Shown here: positions 7,855 to 14,184 of the stretch, piece by piece
Numbering within the stretch: position 1 is the first letter of the stretch
Layout: the number at the start of each line of letters is the position of its first letter
Assembly (NCBI GenBank): GCA_021199145.1
Contig: JAJQIP010000175.1
Location: forward strand, 1 to 18,162
Reading direction: 5' to 3'
DNA from: Porphyromonadaceae bacterium
Lineage (GTDB): Bacteria > Bacteroidota > Bacteroidia > Bacteroidales > UBA11471
Length of the DNA: 18,162 nt
Position numbers and translations under genes: made by a program
Notes under the pieces: model-generated
Seen by the model: only the letters and a program-made list of their open reading frames with translations
Told to the model about the DNA's origin: nothing
Database searches by the model: none

Positions 7855-9268
7855 ATCTGCGGCCTTGTTGTCTGACGACACCATCTGTGCTCTTTCCACG
7901 CCACCTGGAGTAGGGGGAATAGCGGTTATCCGCATCAGCGGAAAAGAGGCCTTTACCGCCACCGAAACAATTTTCAAACCGTTGGGAAATTCGTTGCCCT
8001 TGTCCCGACGGCCATCGCATACCCTTGCCTACGGTGAGATTTACGGACAGGACGGAGCAGTACTTGACCAGGTTGTCGTCTCGATTTTCAAGGCACCCCA
8101 TTCCTATACCGGTGAAGATACAGTTGAAATCTCCTGCCATGGATCTCCTTATATTGTCCGGAAAATCATTGAACGGCTCATCGAGAGCGGTTGTCGGGTA
8201 GCCGCACCGGGGGAATTCACGCGGCGGGCTTTCGCTCATGGGCGTATGGACCTTTCGCAAGCCGAGGCGGTAGCCGACCTTATCGCCTCGAATTCGGCCG
8301 CCGCACACCGGATTGCCATGAACCAGATGCGGGGCGGATTCAGTCGGGAGTTGGCCGATTTGCGGGGACAGCTTTTGAAATTCGTCTCGTTGATTGAGTT
8401 GGAACTCGACTTTGGCGAAGAGGATGTCGAGTTTGCCGACCGTAGCCAATTGGTCGCCTTGTCCCATCATATTGAAGAGAAATTGACACGGCTGGCCGAT
8501 TCGTTCAGTCGGGGAAATGCTATAAAAAACGGTATCCCTACCATTATCATCGGAGAAACCAATGTGGGAAAATCGACACTCCTCAACCGACTCCTGTGCG
8601 AAGAGCGGGCTTTGGTCTCGACGATACCTGGTACCACCCGTGATACTATCGAAGAAATTGTCAATCTGCAGGGTGTGGCCTTCCGTTTTATCGACACGGC
8701 CGGTATACGTCCGACATCTGATGAAGTGGAGAATATGGGTATAGAACGCACCTTTGCCAAACTGGACCAGGCTGATATCGTGTTGTGGATGATTGACGGC
8801 ACACAGTCGGAGTCCTCTGTGCGAGAATTGGCTGCCCGTATTGTACCCCGCTGTCAGGAGAAACAGTTGTTCGTCCTTGTCAACAAGTGTGATTTGCTCT
8901 CTTCGGAACAGATTTCAGCTATGTGTCGGATGCTTGCTGATATGGCCATTTCATCGGAACATATCCTGCAAATCTCCGCCAAAAACAACGAAAATATTGA
9001 TAAGTTGGAAGCGGCCTTAGCTGCCCTTGCTTATACTCCGGAGACACAAAACGACACCGTGGTGACCAATGTGCGCCATTACGAAGCCCTTGTACGGGCC
9101 AAGGAGTCCATTCATCGTGTCTGCCAAGGTCTTGCCGAGAACTACTCCGGAGACCTTCTTTCGCAAGATATCCGTGAGACCATGCACCATTTGGGTGAAA
9201 TCACGGGCGAAATCACCACCGACGAGATACTTACCTCCATCTTCCAGAACTTCTGTATAGGGAAGTAA
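7829..9268 (+). CDS. mnmE: tRNA uridine-5-carboxymethylaminomethyl modification GTPase MnmE
   Basis: With MnmG, MnmE installs the carboxymethylaminomethyl group at U34 of wobble tRNAs. The 479 residues comprise an N-terminal tetrahydrofolate-binding domain (DTICALSTPPGVGGIAVIRISG; CHGSPYI; GEFTRRAFAHGRMDLSQAEAV), a helical domain, and an inserted G domain with P-loop IGETNVGKST (241-250), switch IPGTTRDT (266-273), DTAGIR (289-294) and NKCD. The C-terminus ends in FCIGK, with the conserved cysteine. Two adjacent ATGs occur at 7829 and 7832. The first ten or so residues are longer than in many homologues, so a later TTG start cannot be excluded. The start lies inside the nuclease gene's last codons. 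Confidence 0.97.
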   Translation: MMPNTGIFESAALLSDDTICALSTPPGVGGIAVIRISGKEAFTATETIFKPLGNSLPLSRRPSHTLAYGEIYGQDGAVLDQVVVSIFKAPHSYTGEDTVEISCHGSPYIVRKIIERLIESGCRVAAPGEFTRRAFAHGRMDLSQAEAVADLIASNSAAAHRIAMNQMRGGFSRELADLRGQLLKFVSLIELELDFGEEDVEFADRSQLVALSHHIEEKLTRLADSFSRGNAIKNGIPTIIIGETNVGKSTLLNRLLCEERALVSTIPGTTRDTIEEIVNLQGVAFRFIDTAGIRPTSDEVENMGIERTFAKLDQADIVLWMIDGTQSESSVRELAARIVPRCQEKQLFVLVNKCDLLSSEQISAMCRMLADMAISSEHILQISAKNNENIDKLEAALAALAYTPETQNDTVVTNVRHYEALVRAKESIHRVCQGLAENYSGDLLSQDIRETMHHLGEITGEITTDEILTSIFQNFCIGK

Positions 9269-9338
9269 AGGGAAAAAAACCAGTAACAGGTCGGAGAGAG
9301 GTTGTAGATTTTCATACATATTATAATATCGTATCGGG

Positions 9339-10007
9339 ATGGAATCGGACAAGAGAGAAACTGAAAATGCGGAGAGGAAGATATCCTCTCAATTCGTTGA
9401 AGAGGCCAATGAAGAACGCATGGGGTATAAGATACAGGTCGCCTATGCTGCCGCACGGTTGGCCAAAACCTTGCACAAAGGACAGGTAGATAAAGCCGGC
9501 AAAGATTACTTTGAAGGACATTTGTCTACGGTAGGGCACAGCGGTTCTTGCTGGAAAGAGAAGGTTGTCGGCTTTCTGCATGATGCGGCAGAAGATACCT
9601 CCCATTCTGTAGAAGAGGTTATCGGTATGCTGAAAAAGATGATGGACGATTGGGAGAAAGAGACGGACGGACACAGGTGGATGCAGGAGTTTGAAACTGC
9701 TGTAGGCACATTCCCCAATGAGGTATATCATAAACTGACAGAAGCTGAGTGGGGCGAAATCGAAGAGGCCCTCCATCTGATGAACTTACATACAGCATCC
9801 AGTCGGGAAGCCTATATCGAGCGTTTCCGGGGACACAAACTGGCCATTCGAGTCAAACTCAATGACCTGCGTAACAATATGGACCTCTCTCGCATACCCA
9901 ATCCCGGTAAAAAAGATTTTGAGCGGGTTGAGCGCTACAAGAGGGAGTATGCTATCCTTACTCAGATGCTACAACAGCAAAGTTGCCGTCCCAGTCAAGG
10001 CCTCTAA
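9339..10007 (+). CDS. HD-domain hydrolase resembling the SpoT/MESH1 phosphohydrolase domain
   Basis: The protein is 222 residues from ATG 9339; an alternative ATG at 9420 would begin MGYKIQVAYAAARLAK, nearer to the usual domain start. It shows the ppGpp-hydrolase-like pattern AARLAKTLHKGQVDKAGKDYFEGH (His46, His61), the HD pair in VGFLHDAAEDT (His81-Asp82, Glu85-Asp86) and RVKLNDLRNNMD (Asp176), matching the metal- and nucleotide-binding positions of SpoT and MESH1 hydrolases. There is no synthetase domain. Substrate is uncertain: (p)ppGpp, NADPH or another nucleotide are possible by homology. It stands 70 bp after mnmE with no obvious terminator between, and is the last gene before the island. 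Confidence 0.8.
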   Translation: MESDKRETENAERKISSQFVEEANEERMGYKIQVAYAAARLAKTLHKGQVDKAGKDYFEGHLSTVGHSGSCWKEKVVGFLHDAAEDTSHSVEEVIGMLKKMMDDWEKETDGHRWMQEFETAVGTFPNEVYHKLTEAEWGEIEEALHLMNLHTASSREAYIERFRGHKLAIRVKLNDLRNNMDLSRIPNPGKKDFERVERYKREYAILTQMLQQQSCRPSQGL

Positions 10008-10154
10008 AATGTAATCGACAAATTTTTGGCCCTATACTATCTGTCTGTTAGAAAGAAATCTCTTCAACAAAAAGGTAAGGAAGTATGGATCACCTTTTCA
10101 AGAACTGATTTGATATTGTTATAAATGCTTCTAAATCTTTTATATAGATACTAC

Positions 10155-10235
10155 TTTTTCACATAATCCGGCCTAAATAGGCGCTACTTTTTCACATAAT
10201 CCACACTATATTCTGTATGATTTTTCACATAATCC
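10155..10235 (+). repeat. Three direct repeats of a 15-bp sequence at exact 33-bp spacing
   Basis: TTTTTCACATAATCC occurs identically at 10155-10169, 10188-10202 and 10221-10235. Copies 1 and 2 share four further bases upstream (CTAC). The intervening 18 bp differ. About three helical turns separate the copies, so they would lie on nearly the same face of DNA. This resembles an iteron or operator array, or the multiple terminal repeats of an IS21-type element end. It is not a CRISPR: units and gaps are too short and no cas gene is near. Confidence 0.9.
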
Positions 10236-10334
10236 CCGAATCGGAGGTAATTATATGTCATAACGAACGCTTTTAAAGGTGTCGGTTATTTCCTGACGGC
10301 TTTTGCTTTTTCTTCGTTATGTATAACTACTGAT

Positions 10335-10360
10335 AAAAAAAGACTTCGAGTGGGTTGAAG
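10335..10360 (-). terminator. Possible weak terminator for the ATPase gene
   Basis: On the minus strand, 20 bp after the ATPase stop codon, a short stem CTTC/GAAG with a nine-base loop is followed within two bases by seven T residues. The stem is only four pairs, so the call is weak. Confidence 0.3.
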
Positions 10361-10380
10361 CGATATGAGAAGGCAGACTT

Positions 10381-11505
10381 TTAGAACGGTTGACATCGTA
10401 ACCACTCGCCCATAAAACGGTCGTATATGATATATCCCTTGTCAGTCTGATAAACCAATTCGTTGTCAAGCAATTTCTTTAATGAGCTACTTACACTGCT
10501 TGCCGCACGAAGTTTGTGACGGCTTATAAAATCTCCAGAGAGAACCTCTTTGACACACCCTTCCCGGGCAATGGCTTTCAACAGGCGGATATTACCAGCC
10601 GAATAGGCTTTCAGTAAATCAACATACGAATAACTCTGTTCGGAAATTATCTGTTCGGCAGCGTATGTTACCCATTTCCTGTCCACATCACAATTATAGC
10701 TATACAGACGGTTGAGAAGGCATTGCACATACCAAGTATGTCCGCTGTATGTATCATAAACTTCCTCAAAGATTTCCTGCGGAAGCTTTATATTGTTTTG
10801 TGTGAAATGATTTATAGCAAAACGTGCATATTCTTTGCGGTCAATCGCATCAAGGGTAAGCAGTTGCGTACTTTGGTAGAAAGGTTTTTTTGACGAGGCA
10901 AACATCTCCTGCATCACATGCTGTTTGCTGCCGGCAAAGATAAAGTTAGCATTCTGGCAGAACTGGATATAAGAACGTAACAGAGCCTCAATGCCCTTTT
11001 CCGGATATTCGGTAATCTGTTGGAACTCATCGATGGCAATGTAGCATCGCCTCTCCGAGGAACCGATATAGTCGAAAATCTCCTTCAGCGTATTTTTTTC
11101 TTCAGCAGGGGTCACGTCAATCGTTACCTTAGGCATACCTGTCAACTCATCCAACGTGAATACAGGACGGCAACTCCGAATGAACCGTCCGATACGGTCC
11201 AAAGCCTTCTGCGGTACAGAGTCCAGTTTCCCTAATACGGTATTGGCAAACAGGCGTACAAAATCACCTAACGATTGGGTAGGGTAGATGTCCATATAAA
11301 ACATGGCAATGTCGCTCTCCTGTTCCTTCAGCCGGTAAAAGATATGGCGAATCAATCCTGTTTTGCCCATACGGCGAGGCGCAATGAGTGTCATGTTACG
11401 TCCGTTGTAGAGTGCATCGAGAATGGTTGAGGTTTCCCTTTCACGGTCACAGAAAAACTCAGGACTATGATATCCCGAAATCAAGAAAGGATTGTTCGGT
11501 TTCAT
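10381..11505 (-). CDS. Archaeal-type ATPase (ATPase_2-like AAA/STAND family protein)
   Basis: The 374-residue product begins NPFLISGYHSPEFFCDRERE, the conserved entry to this family, then Walker A IAPRRMGKTG (Lys48, Thr49), Walker B CYIAIDEFQQI (Asp159, Glu160) and a sensor-like strand FIFAGSKQHVMQEMF (188-202). After about residue 280 comes a likely winged-helix region (VLSGDFISRHKLRAASSVSSSLKKLLDNELVYQ), which could bind DNA or partners. Paralogues of this type are numerous in Bacteroidetes and mostly uncharacterised; some ATPases of related architecture act in defence or plasmid maintenance, but that is not shown here. The gene has its own promoter within a large dyad that reaches the start codon, suggesting tight or self-imposed control. 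It is separated from the zinc-ribbon gene by a perfect hairpin. Confidence 0.85.
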   Translation of the reverse strand: MKPNNPFLISGYHSPEFFCDRERETSTILDALYNGRNMTLIAPRRMGKTGLIRHIFYRLKEQESDIAMFYMDIYPTQSLGDFVRLFANTVLGKLDSVPQKALDRIGRFIRSCRPVFTLDELTGMPKVTIDVTPAEEKNTLKEIFDYIGSSERRCYIAIDEFQQITEYPEKGIEALLRSYIQFCQNANFIFAGSKQHVMQEMFASSKKPFYQSTQLLTLDAIDRKEYARFAINHFTQNNIKLPQEIFEEVYDTYSGHTWYVQCLLNRLYSYNCDVDRKWVTYAAEQIISEQSYSYVDLLKAYSAGNIRLLKAIAREGCVKEVLSGDFISRHKLRAASSVSSSLKKLLDNELVYQTDKGYIIYDRFMGEWLRCQPF

Positions 11506-11554
11506 ATTACGATATTTACGTTACGATAATTACGTAACGCAAATATCGTAATAT
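11504..11554. promoter_or_regulatory. 51-bp near-perfect dyad over promoter, leader and start codon of the ATPase gene
   Basis: Left arm 11504-11525 and right arm 11533-11554 are reverse complements at 21 of 22 positions (mismatch at 11518/11540), with a 7-base centre ATAATTA. Arms are built from TTACGATA-like units: direct at 11507-11514 and 11521-11528, inverted at 11544-11551. The left end overlaps the start codon (11503-11505) and the right half contains the -7 element. Likely an operator for a dimeric or tetrameric DNA-binding protein; a leader RNA hairpin hiding the start codon is an alternative. Confidence 0.85.
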
Positions 11555-11571
11555 ATTTTGTGTCTACCAAA
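11540..11571 (-). promoter_or_regulatory. Bacteroidota-type promoter of the ATPase gene
   Basis: On the minus strand TTTG (11568-11571) is followed after exactly 20 bp by GATATTTG (11540-11547), one mismatch from TAnnTTTG. This is the only place in the window where both -33 and -7 elements were found at standard spacing. Transcription would start near 11533, giving a leader of roughly 28 nt lying wholly within the dyad. Confidence 0.6.
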
Positions 11572-11640
11572 AATCTGTTCGTTAAATTGATGAATGCTTA
11601 TTTGTATCCAGTGGCTTAATTTTGTCGGGTTATCTATTAA

Positions 11641-11685
11641 TAGTTTGAGTGGATATTTCCATTTTGGAAATATCCACTCAAACTA
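11641..11685. terminator. Perfect 20-bp inverted repeat with a 5-base loop, terminator-like
   Basis: Arms 11641-11660 (TAGTTTGAGTGGATATTTCC) and 11666-11685 are exact reverse complements around ATTTT. It lies 74 bp after the zinc-ribbon gene stop and 135 bp before the ATPase start, so it could end the upstream transcript. It lacks a proper T-run on either strand, so a simple intrinsic terminator is doubtful; a mobile hairpin element or a stable RNA structure is possible. Confidence 0.6.
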
Positions 11686-11759
11686 CAAGACCTAAATACT
11701 ATTTCTTCTGCTTTACTTTTTCTCGCTTTTTCAATGTAACTGTAACGCCAAGACAAATT

Positions 11760-13862
11760 TTATTCCCGTTTTTTACAGTTTGGGCATCCAGTACTTTTTA
11801 GTAGTTGATATGGATACGGTTGCCAAATATATCCACATTTTTCACATTGACATTCAATGCGCTCACTTGATTTTAAAAAAGGCTTCAGAATTTTGATTTG
11901 AGGAAATTTAGCGTGTAATTCATCCTCGTAATCCTTTGGATGTTTTTTCCCTCTTCGACTGCAATAAATGCAACCGACACCCCTAGAGCGGACTTCAACT
12001 TTTTGTTTATAAGGCGGATGATTGGGATTAGGACATTTCCATAATGCTTCATAATCAGATTTAGGGGTTACTTCAAAAGGGGTTTTATCATTTTCTGCAC
12101 ACCATTCAGCGGCAAGTGCTGGATTTAATTTTGCCAGGCTTGTATCTGGAGAGATTTGCTTGCCGTGACAAATGGAACATCCGGAATTTCTGTTAACACG
12201 AAATGCGATTGTGGCCAAATAACTATGATTACAGCCGTTATTACAATGCCAATAGAATTTTTGTTTTGTGTCAATTCCTATATTTTGCGGGGTAAATCCG
12301 GTATTTGCATTACGTTCATAATCCCATTGTGCAGCTATTTCAGGAAAACGTACCGCAAGGCTTTCAGTTGGATGAAATTTTTGATGTGCACAATATGGAC
12401 AACCTTTCCCGGCAATATGTTCGGACGGTATTTGAGTGAATATTCCGTGTACGGGACATCTAATTTCCACTTTAGTATGGGCGTTAACATAGTTGACTAG
12501 ATTATATTGATATTTCCCATTATGAATTTTGGTCGCAGCCTCAATCCATTCTTTTGTTGTGTATTGGTATCGTTTTGAACATCGTTTACAGCCGTATCCT
12601 AATGATACAGATTTTACTGTATTTTTCCATTTATGAGCAGGGTTAACCGGACAAATCCAGCTGACATTTTTTTCAGAGAATGGTTCGACCATTTCAGGAG
12701 TTAATGGATCATTCGCTTCATGATCCCAAATGGCTATGGGAGCACGTCCTTCTTTGAGTTTTCGCTCTTCTGAAGCAGCGAAACTTTGTTCATAAGGTAT
12801 ATGATTTAGTGTCGCTATTATATCATTTATTATGTCCCTGAAATGGAAATCTTTTACATTCTCCTTGGAAAATGATGTGATGAGTAACTCTTTGAGTTTT
12901 GTCTCTAAATCCTCATAATCAGAAGTATCTTTTACTGAAATAATTTTACAGTTATCCACTTCGAATTTGGGACAGCCGTCTTCTCTAAAACGGTAGAGTT
13001 TAATCCCTTTACTTGTCAATCTTTTGGATTTAGCTACATCCTTAGATAATTTGTTGGGATTGTGAAAACGTTGGCCGTCATACTCAAATCCAATAGATTT
13101 TGAAGGAACATAAACATCTATTTCATCATTGTCTATGTGGTGGCGGTTGATGGCATCAGGGAATACGTACTGAATAGTTCGGAACATTAGTTGCTCGGGA
13201 ATGGATGAACTTCTTCCCTTGGCACATTGTGGACAACCTCGTTTCAATGTGTTCCTATTAGAGCATTTTGCTTCCCACTCATGTCCGCAAATAGGGCATA
13301 ACCACCATATTTTTTTGTTACAGTTAGCAAATACATCAAATGGAGTAAGTTTGCCATTTTTGGTAGGGTGCCATTCTTTAGCCAATTCTGGATTAACAAC
13401 TCCGAGTGATTTGTCTCTAGTTATTTTTTGCGATGAACAATAGGGGCAATTTCCACCGGTTTTCTGAACTTTATTGCCTGGTAGGGAATCGTAACTATGT
13501 CCATTGGGACATTTCCACCAAACTTTTTTCCGATAATGGGGCGGAATCGTGTCTGGGTCCACGGTATTTTTTTCGAAATCCCATTCTTTTTCAATAATTT
13601 CTGGGTATCGAGCTTTGAGACTATTATATCCTGGAATAATTATGCGTCCTAAACATATCGGACATTTTGCAGATTCTACTCCTCGTTTAGAAGGAGCCGT
13701 CCTATTGGAAATTCTTTTCTGATAGGAATGACCACAAATAGGACACTTCCACCAAACTTTCAGGTGCGAACCATAGGGAACGGAATCAGGTGTAATATTT
13801 TTGTTTTTCTCATAATCCCATTGTGATGCGAGATCCGGAAATGCTTCTGATAATGATTTCAT
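11760..13862 (-). CDS. Multi-zinc-ribbon protein (DUF4379/DUF723-like) with a Vsr/DUF559-like nuclease core
   Basis: This 700-residue protein is a string of about eight treble-clef or zinc-ribbon modules. Three modules of DUF4379 type (each with a W-D/H-x-x-x-N stretch, a WW-x-CP-x-CGH-type knuckle and a second C-P-x-C) span about 5-72, 78-142 and 152-213. A restriction-like nuclease follows at about 223-330, with Glu223, DEIDVYV (Asp249), IGFEYDGQRFH (Glu260) and GIKLYRFREDGCP, the pattern of Vsr, DUF559 and related PD-(D/E)XK folds. Then come another ribbon (363-429), a DUF723-like module (436-491, NGKYQYNLVNYVNAHTKVEI), two more ribbons (499-566, 573-634) and a final DUF723-like end (646-697). 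Family names are from memory. The zinc modules presumably bind DNA or RNA and the core cuts it. Located beside hsdR and a rhuM remnant, a defence role is plausible; it could also be a mobile-element nuclease. Confidence 0.8.
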   Translation of the reverse strand: MKSLSEAFPDLASQWDYEKNKNITPDSVPYGSHLKVWWKCPICGHSYQKRISNRTAPSKRGVESAKCPICLGRIIIPGYNSLKARYPEIIEKEWDFEKNTVDPDTIPPHYRKKVWWKCPNGHSYDSLPGNKVQKTGGNCPYCSSQKITRDKSLGVVNPELAKEWHPTKNGKLTPFDVFANCNKKIWWLCPICGHEWEAKCSNRNTLKRGCPQCAKGRSSSIPEQLMFRTIQYVFPDAINRHHIDNDEIDVYVPSKSIGFEYDGQRFHNPNKLSKDVAKSKRLTSKGIKLYRFREDGCPKFEVDNCKIISVKDTSDYEDLETKLKELLITSFSKENVKDFHFRDIINDIIATLNHIPYEQSFAASEERKLKEGRAPIAIWDHEANDPLTPEMVEPFSEKNVSWICPVNPAHKWKNTVKSVSLGYGCKRCSKRYQYTTKEWIEAATKIHNGKYQYNLVNYVNAHTKVEIRCPVHGIFTQIPSEHIAGKGCPYCAHQKFHPTESLAVRFPEIAAQWDYERNANTGFTPQNIGIDTKQKFYWHCNNGCNHSYLATIAFRVNRNSGCSICHGKQISPDTSLAKLNPALAAEWCAENDKTPFEVTPKSDYEALWKCPNPNHPPYKQKVEVRSRGVGCIYCSRRGKKHPKDYEDELHAKFPQIKILKPFLKSSERIECQCEKCGYIWQPYPYQLLKSTGCPNCKKRE

Positions 13863-13926
13863 TTTTAATGGTTTGATAGTTTATGATTTTCGGAAACAAT
13901 GAGTTTCCTTATCCCGTTCATCCACA

Positions 13927-14141
13927 CTAATACGTGGGAATCTTTGTCGCCCATTGGCGAAATGGGCCGCTTGTATAGAATTGACACGATAGCCGACTGA
14001 GATAATAGCATCCAGGTTATAAAATCAGGTACTGTATATTTTACCATCCTCGGTAGTATGTGCAATATTTGCACATACTGAATCTTGTTGGATTTCAGGT
14101 GATTCGGAATGTTTTGCTGTCAATGTAATATTTTGATACAG
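13927..14141 (-). pseudogene. Decayed remnant of a RhuM-family (virulence RhuM) gene
   Basis: On the minus strand from 14141, one frame reads LYQNITLTAKHS, then SVCANIAHTTEDGKIYST, a TGA at 14025-14027, and FYNLDAIISVGYRVNS, which is the hallmark core of RhuM proteins. The next expected motif, FRQWATK (13942-13962), is in another frame, so a frameshift lies within about 13963-13970. That frame ends at TAG 13927-13929. A further in-frame stop (14142-14144) precedes the fragment, and the rest of the gene is missing. RhuM genes are common passengers in type I restriction loci of Bacteroidetes, which fits its place just after hsdR. An overlapping open frame at 13865-14074 has no family resemblance. 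Confidence 0.75.
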
Positions 14142-14184
14142 TCAAGAATCTTTAGGCTAGTGTCTCAATACAGATAAAACCCTT

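Larger units (their letters stand above)
10008..10380. other. Gene-free junction between core genome and A/T-rich island
   Basis: No convincing coding region lies here. The stretch holds a weak inverted repeat with AAAAGGT near 10069-10075 and ACCTTTT near 10092-10098 that could end the HD gene transcript, the three 15-bp direct repeats, a GGAGG sequence 8 nt before an ATG that is followed after one codon by TAA (10244-10264), a 9-bp inverted repeat with arms at 10259-10267 and 10313-10321, and a T-tract hairpin for the ATPase gene. The A/T content rises from here rightwards. Confidence 0.6.

Noticed and set aside
7742..8470. Minus-strand open frame across the nuclease-mnmE overlap
   Set aside because: Antisense to two recognisable genes and without any domain.
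9318..9329. 12-bp palindrome ATATTATAATAT before the HD gene as an operator
   Set aside because: Short, made only of A and T, and easily explained by chance in an A/T-rich leader.
10155..10235. CRISPR array
   Set aside because: Repeats are 15 bp with 18-bp gaps, only three copies and no cas genes; a direct-repeat array fits better.
13892..13908. Small hairpin GGAAAC/GTTTCC upstream of the zinc-ribbon gene
   Set aside because: Only six pairs, and it lies just downstream of the end of the rhuM remnant; no regulatory claim can be supported.
13865..14074. 69-codon minus-strand frame as a small gene
   Set aside because: The RhuM motifs in the same DNA are read in the other frames, so this frame is an accident of decay.
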